From the NCBI RefSeq assembly GCF_001484605.1, contig NZ_CP013747.1:3658001-3722000 (forward strand): a stretch of 64,000 nt of DNA. Reading direction: 5' to 3'. Below, in pieces: positions 57,716 through 64,000 of this stretch. The notes beneath the pieces were generated by a model, which worked only from the letters and a program-made list of their open reading frames with translations, did not search any database and was not told the origin of the DNA. This stretch comes from Pseudarthrobacter sulfonivorans. GTDB taxonomy: Bacteria; Actinomycetota; Actinomycetes; Actinomycetales; Micrococcaceae. Each line of letters starts with the position of its first letter. The stretch's first letter is position 1. Both the position numbers and the translations under genes were made by a program.

Positions 57716-59830
57716 GTGGCACAGGACGTGCTTACAGACCTTAGTAAGGTCCGCAACATCGGCATCATGGCCCACATCGATGCTGGCAAGACCACCACCA
57801 CCGAGCGCATTCTGTTCTACACAGGTGTGAACCACAAGATCGGCGAAACGCACGACGGCGCTTCGACCACTGACTGGATGGAACAGGAGAAGGAACGCGG
57901 CATCACCATCACGTCTGCCGCCGTGACCTGCTTCTGGGACAACAACCAGATCAACATCATTGACACCCCCGGCCACGTTGACTTCACCGTCGAGGTTGAG
58001 CGCTCACTGCGCGTCCTCGACGGCGCCGTTGCCGTGTTCGATGGTAAAGAAGGTGTCGAGCCCCAGTCTGAGACCGTTTGGCGCCAGGCTGACAAGTACA
58101 ACGTTCCGCGCATCTGCTTCGTCAACAAGATGGACAAGCTCGGCGCTGACTTCTACTACACGGTAGACACCATCATCAGCCGCCTCGGTGCCAAGCCGCT
58201 TGTTATGCAGCTGCCGATCGGTGCCGAGAACGACTTCGTCGGCGTTGTCGACATCCTGGAAATGCGCGCGCTGGTCTGGCCGGGCGACTCCAAGGGTGAC
58301 GTCACCATGGGTGCCAAGTACGAGGTCCAGGAGATCCCCGCGGATCTGCTGGAGAAGGCCAAGGAATACCGGGCTGCCCTCGTTGAGACGGTGGCTGACG
58401 CTACCGAAGAGCTCATGGAGAAGTACCTCGAGGGTGAAGAACTCACCGTCGAGGAGCTCAAGGCCGGCATCCGCAAGATGACGATCAACTCTGAGCTCTA
58501 CCCGGTCTTCTGTGGCTCCGCGTTCAAGAACCGCGGCGTTCAGCCGATGCTTGACGCCGTGGTTGACTACCTGCCCAACCCGCTCGACGTCCCGCCGATG
58601 ATCGGTCACGATCCTCGCGACGAAGAGAAGGAACTCACGCGCGCGCCTTCCTCCGAGGAGCCGTTCTCGGCTCTGGCATTCAAGATTGCCGCGCACCCCT
58701 TCTTCGGCCAGCTCACCTTCATCCGTGTGTACTCCGGTCACGTCGAAGCGGGTGCCCAGGTGGTCAACTCCACCAAGGGCAAGAAGGAGCGCATCGGCAA
58801 GCTGTTCCAGATGCACGCCAACAAGGAAATGCCCGTTGAGGGCGCTACCGCCGGCCACATCTACGCAGCGATCGGTCTGAAGGACACCACCACGGGTGAC
58901 ACCCTGTGTGACTCCAGCAACCAGATCGTCCTCGAGTCCATGAGCTTCCCGGAGCCCGTGATCTCGGTTGCCATCGAACCGAACACGAAGGGTGACCAGG
59001 AGAAGCTCTCACTGGCTATCCAGAAGCTCTCCGCTGAGGACCCGACCTTCCAGGTCTCCCTCAACGAGGACACCGGTCAGACCATCATCGCCGGCATGGG
59101 CGAGCTCCACCTGGATATCCTGGTGGACCGCATGCGCCGCGAATTCAAGGTCGAGGCAAACGTCGGCAAGCCGCAGGTTGCTTACCGCGAAACCATCAAG
59201 AATGTTGTTGCGCGTCACGACTACACGCACAAGAAGCAGACCGGTGGATCGGGTCAGTTCGCAAAGATCCAGATTGCCATTGGGCCGCTGGACACTTCCG
59301 AGGGCGAGCTGTACGAGTTCGAGAACAAGGTCACTGGTGGCCGTATTCCTCGCGAATACATCCCGTCGGTGGACGCCGGTATCCAGGATGCACTGAACGA
59401 CGGCGTCCTGGCCGGTTACCCGGTTGTCGGCATCAAGGCGACGCTGATTGACGGCGCTTACCACGATGTTGACTCCTCGGAAATGGCGTTCAAGATTGCC
59501 GGCCGTATGGCTTTCAAGGAAGCCGCACGTAAGGCGAACCCCATCCTGCTCGAACCGCTGATGGATGTAGAGGTCCGCACCCCTGAGGAATACATGGGTG
59601 AAGTTATCGGTGACCTCAACTCCCGCCGTGGCCAGATGCAGTCCATGGAAGATGCACAGGGTGTCAAGGTCATACGTGCGCACGTCCCGCTGTCCGGCAT
59701 GTTCGGCTACATCGGTGACCTGCGTTCCAAGACCCAGGGCCGCGCTGTGTATTCCATGACGTTCCACAGCTACGCCGAGGTCCCGAAGGCATTTGCCGAC
59801 GAGATCATCCAGAAGAACCGCGGCGAATAG
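57716..59830 (+). CDS. fusA: Translation elongation factor G
   Basis: 704 residues from GTG 57716 with AAAGGGAGACACC ahead. G motifs are [15 protein letters not shown], the DTPGHVDFT switch and NKMDK; domain IV has GQFAKIQ and [15 protein letters not shown]. It moves tRNAs and mRNA through the ribosome using GTP. It is followed by a long palindrome and then tuf. Confidence 0.97.
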   Translation: MAQDVLTDLSKVRNIGIMAHIDAGKTTTTERILFYTGVNHKIGETHDGASTTDWMEQEKERGITITSAAVTCFWDNNQINIIDTPGHVDFTVEVERSLRVLDGAVAVFDGKEGVEPQSETVWRQADKYNVPRICFVNKMDKLGADFYYTVDTIISRLGAKPLVMQLPIGAENDFVGVVDILEMRALVWPGDSKGDVTMGAKYEVQEIPADLLEKAKEYRAALVETVADATEELMEKYLEGEELTVEELKAGIRKMTINSELYPVFCGSAFKNRGVQPMLDAVVDYLPNPLDVPPMIGHDPRDEEKELTRAPSSEEPFSALAFKIAAHPFFGQLTFIRVYSGHVEAGAQVVNSTKGKKERIGKLFQMHANKEMPVEGATAGHIYAAIGLKDTTTGDTLCDSSNQIVLESMSFPEPVISVAIEPNTKGDQEKLSLAIQKLSAEDPTFQVSLNEDTGQTIIAGMGELHLDILVDRMRREFKVEANVGKPQVAYRETIKNVVARHDYTHKKQTGGSGQFAKIQIAIGPLDTSEGELYEFENKVTGGRIPREYIPSVDAGIQDALNDGVLAGYPVVGIKATLIDGAYHDVDSSEMAFKIAGRMAFKEAARKANPILLEPLMDVEVRTPEEYMGEVIGDLNSRRGQMQSMEDAQGVKVIRAHVPLSGMFGYIGDLRSKTQGRAVYSMTFHSYAEVPKAFADEIIQKNRGE

Positions 59831-59892
59831 TCCTTCGGACTTTCACAGCGAACAAACTCGGGTGCGCTTCCGGTAAACGGAAGCTCACCTGG

Positions 59893-59938
59893 TGCAGATG
59901 GCCGGGTCCCGGTCCAGACCGGTTCCCGGCCATCTGCA
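59893..59938. repeat. Long hairpin between fusA and tuf
   Basis: TGCAGATGGCCGGG (59893-59906) and its exact reverse complement (59925-59938) flank an inner CCGGT/ACCGG stem. Nothing T-rich follows, so it is not a classic terminator; it may partly separate fusA and tuf expression. Confidence 0.6.
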
Positions 59939-60080
59939 CGAACAGGCTCGAGGGACTAGTATTAGTTCCTGAATCTGCAATTTCACCAATCCAAAGCCCC
60001 CCAAGTAGACTTGCCTGAGTTTCTGCCGCGATAAGCGCGGTTGAAGGGTAAGTCATTTGAAAACGTTCTAGGAGGAACCT

Positions 60081-61271
60081 GTGGCAAAGGCAAAGTTCGA
60101 GCGGACTAAGCCGCACGTCAACATCGGCACCATTGGTCACGTTGACCACGGTAAGACGACGCTGACTGCCGCCATTTCCAAGGTGCTGTACGACAAGTAC
60201 CCGACTCTCAACGAGCAGCGCGACTTCGCGTCGATTGACTCTGCTCCGGAAGAGCGCCAGCGTGGTATCACGATCAACATTTCCCACGTTGAGTACCAGA
60301 CCGAGAAGCGCCACTACGCACACGTAGACGCTCCGGGTCACGCTGACTACATCAAGAACATGATCACCGGTGCTGCACAGATGGACGGTGCAATCCTCGT
60401 GGTTGCCGCCACTGACGGCCCGATGGCACAGACCCGCGAGCACGTTCTGCTCGCCCGCCAGGTTGGCGTTCCCTACCTGCTGGTTGCGCTGAACAAGTCG
60501 GACATGGTTGACGACGAAGAGCTGCTGGACCTCGTTGAAATGGAAGTTCGTGAGCTGCTTTCGGCTCAGGGCTTCGATGGCGACGAAGCTCCCGTTGTTC
60601 GCGTTTCAGGCCTGAAGGCCCTCGAAGGCGACCCCATCTGGGTCAAGTCCGTCGAGGACCTCATGGCAGCGGTTGACGAGTCCGTTCCGGACCCCGTACG
60701 TGACCGTGACAAGCCGTTCCTGATGCCGATCGAAGATGTCTTCACGATCACCGGCCGTGGCACCGTTGTAACGGGCCGCGCCGAGCGTGGAACCCTCGCC
60801 ATCAACTCCGAGGTTGAGATCGTTGGCATCCGCCCGATCCAGAAGACCACGGTTACCGGTATCGAGATGTTCCACAAGCAGCTCGACGAAGCATGGGCCG
60901 GCGAGAACTGTGGCCTCCTGCTCCGCGGTCTGAAGCGTGATGACGTAGAGCGTGGCCAGGTTGTCGTCAAGCCGGGTTCCATCACCCCGCACACCGACTT
61001 CGAGGCCAACGTCTACATCCTCTCCAAGGACGAAGGCGGACGTCACAACCCGTTCTACTCGAACTACCGCCCGCAGTTCTACTTCCGCACCACGGACGTA
61101 ACCGGCGTTATCACCCTGCCGGAAGGCACGGAAATGGTTATGCCTGGCGACAACACTGAGATGACCGTTGCGCTCATCCAGCCCATCGCCATGGAAGAGG
61201 GCCTCGGCTTCGCTATCCGCGAAGGCGGCCGCACCGTTGGTTCAGGACGCGTTACCAAGATCATCAAGTAA
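60081..61271 (+). CDS. tuf: Translation elongation factor Tu
   Basis: 396 residues from GTG 60081 behind a perfect AGGAGG. GTP motifs [26 protein letters not shown] and NKSDMVD are present, as are the domain [16 protein letters not shown] and the domain III C-terminus [15 protein letters not shown]. It delivers aminoacyl-tRNA to the ribosome. Own leader of about 250 bp, followed by a rho-independent terminator. Confidence 0.98.
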   Translation: MAKAKFERTKPHVNIGTIGHVDHGKTTLTAAISKVLYDKYPTLNEQRDFASIDSAPEERQRGITINISHVEYQTEKRHYAHVDAPGHADYIKNMITGAAQMDGAILVVAATDGPMAQTREHVLLARQVGVPYLLVALNKSDMVDDEELLDLVEMEVRELLSAQGFDGDEAPVVRVSGLKALEGDPIWVKSVEDLMAAVDESVPDPVRDRDKPFLMPIEDVFTITGRGTVVTGRAERGTLAINSEVEIVGIRPIQKTTVTGIEMFHKQLDEAWAGENCGLLLRGLKRDDVERGQVVVKPGSITPHTDFEANVYILSKDEGGRHNPFYSNYRPQFYFRTTDVTGVITLPEGTEMVMPGDNTEMTVALIQPIAMEEGLGFAIREGGRTVGSGRVTKIIK

Positions 61272-61326
61272 TTTACTTGTTGATTACGGAGCTGATCGCC
61301 GTCTGACGGCCTGACGCGAAGTTTGG

Positions 61327-61358
61327 AACAGCCCCGCTGCTAGTGCAGCGGGGCTGTT
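61327..61358 (+). terminator. Rho-independent terminator after tuf
   Basis: AACAGCCCCGCTGC and GCAGCGGGGCTGTT are exact reverse complements around TAGT, followed by CTTTG. It is 55 bp past the tuf stop. Confidence 0.85.
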
Positions 61359-61368
61359 CTTTGCTACT

Positions 61369-61391
61369 ATTAATCCAATCACTGGATTAAT
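61369..61391. promoter_or_regulatory. AT-rich 9-bp inverted repeat ahead of the giant membrane gene
   Basis: ATTAATCCA and TGGATTAAT are exact inverted repeats with a 5-base spacer, unusually AT-rich for this genome, 36 bp upstream of the GTG at 61427. It looks like an operator overlapping a promoter; the regulator is unknown. Confidence 0.45.
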
Positions 61392-61426
61392 TGTGCAGGC
61401 AGGCCTGTCCTTGGAAAGGGATCGCC

Positions 61427-64000
61427 GTGAGGGACGAATCTTATGAAGCGGGGTACCGCGCCGGTCACCTTCAGGGGTGGCTTGACGCCGTGGCCAAGCT
61501 TCAGGCGTCCGGCCAGCCAAGTCCGGGGGCCACGCAATCGCCAAGTTCTGCTGACGCCGACTCACGGCTGGGGGAGGGCCCGCCCCTGGGGCAGCGTACG
61601 ACGACGGCGGCAGCCGGCAGTGTGCCCACGCCGGCCACGCCAGTGCCCGCCGACGTCAGCATCTCCCTGGTGCCGGCGTCGCCTTTGGCGCCCTTATCGT
61701 CGCCGTCGCCCACCGCGTCGGTGCCACCGGGGATTCCGCCGCAGTCTCCGGCCGCCTCGTTCCAGACATATCCGGAGACACCGGCTGAGCGCCAGGCCCG
61801 CCGTGAAAAGCGGGACCGGCAGAACATCAACATCACGCTGTACGTGGCCAGCCTGCTGCTGGTGGCTGCCGCAGCACTCTTCATCGGCACCAGCCTTCCG
61901 CCCATGTTGCGCTTTGCCGGAGTCTGCGCAGTCACGGCGCTTTTCTATGGCGCGGGATTTGTACTGCACGCCCGGGTCCCGCGGCTGAAGCCTGCTGCCG
62001 TGGCGTTCACCGGCACCGGGCTTGCCCTGGTTCCTGTGACCGGGCTGGCACTGTACAACTTCGCATTGCATCACGGCCCGTCTGCCTGGCTGATCACGTC
62101 GCTGATCGGTACCGCGGCTTATGTTGCGGCGGCGGTCCGGCTGGAGAGCAGGGTTCTCGTGTACCTTTCCTTCACGTTTGTGGCTTCCACAGCGTTCTCC
62201 GGCGTTTCAATCCTGGGTGGCGCGCTCGTCTGGTATTTCGCTGCGCTCATAGCCGTCGCCGTGCTGCTAACTGGCATTGCCCTTGCCCGGCCGCGTTGGC
62301 TGCCGCCGGTGTATGTCAGGCCGTTGATGGTCTTGCACCCGTTGGTGGTTCCGGCCGTTGCCGTCGCCGCGACCTGCGTGCCGTTGCACTTGGACAAAGC
62401 TGAGTACGCGTTGGTCATCGGGATGTGCGGAGTCTATTTTGCCCTTATGGCCGCTGTTCCGGGGCGGTTCCGGCTGATCAACTTCTATGCGGCACGGGCC
62501 GCCCTGACTGTAGCTGCCGCCGTCGAGATCTGGCACCTGACCGGCCGGGGTTCCGATGCCCTGCTCTCCGTCGGCCTACTGTTCGCCGCCCAGGCAGTGG
62601 GGCTGGCGTTTCTGTCGGCCAGGCTGACGGGCTGGTTTCCCCAGCAGCACGCAGGCTCGTCCGCCGCCGGCAACAGCCCAAACGCCGCTGGAGAACGCTG
62701 GCAGGTTGATGCCCGGGCGACGTTTGCTCTGCAACTCGCTGCCACCACGGCGTTCAGCGTTCAGGAGACCGCTGTCGGCTTCTTCCGCGCTATGGACGGC
62801 TACGGTTCAGTCGCAGCGGGTACTACGGTGCCGCTGTGGGTGCCGGTGGCCTTATCGTTGGCCACGGGCATGGTGCTGGCAGCCAAGTGGGCCGGCCGGG
62901 CCGAATGGGCCCCCGTGGCCGCACTGGTCTTGGCCGGCATAGTTTCGCCTTCGATGGGCGCGTGGCCGCTCGCCGGAATGCTGCTCGCCGCGGCCGGCTT
63001 CTGGGCGATCCGTGGGGTTTTTGCGGCTGGTGATTTCCGCGGCCGGTTGGTTCTGGGGTCCCGGTTGGCCCTCACCTGTGCGGTCCCCGTAACTGTCGCG
63101 GCCGTGATGGATGACGGCCCCGGGCGGGCCGAGGCGTCCGTGTTCGCGCTGTTGCTGGCACTCGTGTGCCAGCAACTCCTTACGGCGCTCCTGGAACGCG
63201 CGGGCGTGCGGACGTTGGCGCCGGAGGCAACCTTGGGCGTCTTCGGTGCGGGGGGTGCACTGGTTCTGGTCGGGATGCCGTTCATAGAGACCTCGCCGGA
63301 CCACGGCCTGACAGCCGTTTGCGTGATCATCCAGCTTGCTGCCGCTTTTGTCATCGGAGCCCTGGTGGTTCCACGGCCGGCTACGGAACCGGTCTGGGTT
63401 GCAACGGTGTGGGAGGCCTTGCCGCTGGGTATGTCCGTGGTCGCCGCGACGGTCGCGTTCCAAGCCGTTTCACAAGGCGCCGGGAACGTGGCGTTGTTGT
63501 TGGTGGTGGCGTATCTGATCATCACTGCGGTTCGTCTGCCCCTGCGCCAACATCGCTGGGCCTACTGGTGGTTCGCCAGGGCGGCAGCCACCGTACTTGC
63601 CCTGACAGCTTTTCACCAGCTGCGGCGGGACGGCGGCCCGGTGGTCATCGCGGACGAAGTGGTCCACCCGGCAACGGTCCTGGTGACCGTGCTGGCACTC
63701 CAGCTGTGCTTTCCGCTGGTGGCTGCCATCCGCCGTCGAGCTCCCCGCGGGATTCTTGCTGACGCGGGCGCAGTGCTCCTTCTCCAGTTGGCCGGCATTA
63801 CCAGCCTCTTGCAGTCAGGTTCCGCAGACTGGCAGGAAACCTCCGCTGCAGGACTCGTGGCCCTAGGCGCGGCGGCCTCGGGGTACTTCCTTCGCAGAGT
63901 GGCGGGTGCAGTCTGGTTGGCCCCGTTTGCATTTGTTGTGCTGCTGGTCTTCAGCGATGGCGATCCACTTCGGGTGGAACTGATCCTGGGTATCTTCGCG
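61427..64000 (+). CDS. Very large polytopic membrane protein (3' partial)
   Basis: An ORF from GTG 61427 with GGAAAGGG ahead stays open for 858 codons to the window edge. Residues 1-130 are soluble: a short helical start (RDESYEAGYRAGHLQGWLDA), a Pro/Ser/Ala-rich stretch, then a basic segment (ERQARREKRDRQ). From residue about 135 on, roughly two dozen hydrophobic helices follow one another with short loops (first one NITLYVASLLLVAAAALFIG). No transporter, enzyme or glycosyltransferase motif is recognised. The stop codon is outside, so the full size is unknown. It is separated from tuf by a terminator. Confidence 0.78.
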   Translation, partial: MRDESYEAGYRAGHLQGWLDAVAKLQASGQPSPGATQSPSSADADSRLGEGPPLGQRTTTAAAGSVPTPATPVPADVSISLVPASPLAPLSSPSPTASVPPGIPPQSPAASFQTYPETPAERQARREKRDRQNINITLYVASLLLVAAAALFIGTSLPPMLRFAGVCAVTALFYGAGFVLHARVPRLKPAAVAFTGTGLALVPVTGLALYNFALHHGPSAWLITSLIGTAAYVAAAVRLESRVLVYLSFTFVASTAFSGVSILGGALVWYFAALIAVAVLLTGIALARPRWLPPVYVRPLMVLHPLVVPAVAVAATCVPLHLDKAEYALVIGMCGVYFALMAAVPGRFRLINFYAARAALTVAAAVEIWHLTGRGSDALLSVGLLFAAQAVGLAFLSARLTGWFPQQHAGSSAAGNSPNAAGERWQVDARATFALQLAATTAFSVQETAVGFFRAMDGYGSVAAGTTVPLWVPVALSLATGMVLAAKWAGRAEWAPVAALVLAGIVSPSMGAWPLAGMLLAAAGFWAIRGVFAAGDFRGRLVLGSRLALTCAVPVTVAAVMDDGPGRAEASVFALLLALVCQQLLTALLERAGVRTLAPEATLGVFGAGGALVLVGMPFIETSPDHGLTAVCVIIQLAAAFVIGALVVPRPATEPVWVATVWEALPLGMSVVAATVAFQAVSQGAGNVALLLVVAYLIITAVRLPLRQHRWAYWWFARAAATVLALTAFHQLRRDGGPVVIADEVVHPATVLVTVLALQLCFPLVAAIRRRAPRGILADAGAVLLLQLAGITSLLQSGSADWQETSAAGLVALGAAASGYFLRRVAGAVWLAPFAFVVLLVFSDGDPLRVELILGIFA

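Overview
The window is about 64 kb of high-GC actinobacterial chromosome, most likely from Arthrobacter, Pseudarthrobacter or a close relative in the Micrococcaceae. Pointers are mycothiol synthase next to a GlnR-type regulator, an arsenate reductase of the mycothiol-coupled kind, HadA/HadB-like dehydratases upstream of murB, many GTG and TTG starts, and a ribosomal/RNA polymerase region in actinobacterial order (tRNA-Trp, secE, nusG, rplK, rplA ... rplJ, rplL ... rpoB, rpoC ... rpsL, rpsG, fusA, tuf). No rRNA, CRISPR array or prophage is visible. The only intact mobile element is one IS3-family insertion sequence.

Layout. 1-2.75 kb: the 3' end of an arsenic operon, with a Cys-rich C-terminal stub of an upstream gene, an ArsO-like flavoprotein that also has a Cys-rich tail, a thioredoxin-type arsenate reductase and a mycothiol-type one. 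2.8-9.9 kb: housekeeping genes (CitE-like lyase, DUF2797 protein, HadA/HadB-like dehydratases, MFS, murB, winged-helix protein). 10-16 kb, mostly on the minus strand: asd, thyA-folA with a small membrane gene, and a YtrA-like GntR regulator overlapping a large membrane protein gene. 15-20.4 kb: mutT1-like and ppk genes, mshD and glnR. Between mshD and glnR lies a promoter-RNA-terminator unit on the opposite strand with no ORF. 20.7-28.1 kb: membrane proteins, a nitrobindin-like protein, a flavodoxin-fold protein, YgfZ, an ankyrin protein, a DHA2 exporter, an acetyltransferase and pfkA.

28.2-32 kb: a four-gene minus-strand unit (ABC ATPase, permease, histidine kinase, response regulator) with a perfect 22-bp palindrome upstream of its first gene. 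32.1-36.5 kb: a divergent envelope-stress locus. Two PspC-domain proteins and a small membrane protein face a histidine kinase that itself carries an N-terminal PspC domain, followed by its response regulator. 36.57-38.0 kb: the IS3 element, inserted in the loop of a nested intergenic hairpin between convergent genes, with a 3-bp target duplication.

38-64 kb: aspartate-type aminotransferase, then the information-processing cluster. It is interrupted by two tandem double-GNAT acetyltransferases between rplA and rplJ, and by a YbaK/thiolase/lipoprotein block between rplL and rpoB. The window ends inside a very large polytopic membrane protein that starts at 61427 and runs off the edge. Strong hairpins mark many gene ends. 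Some are classic rho-independent terminators; others belong to at least four different dispersed long-palindrome families.
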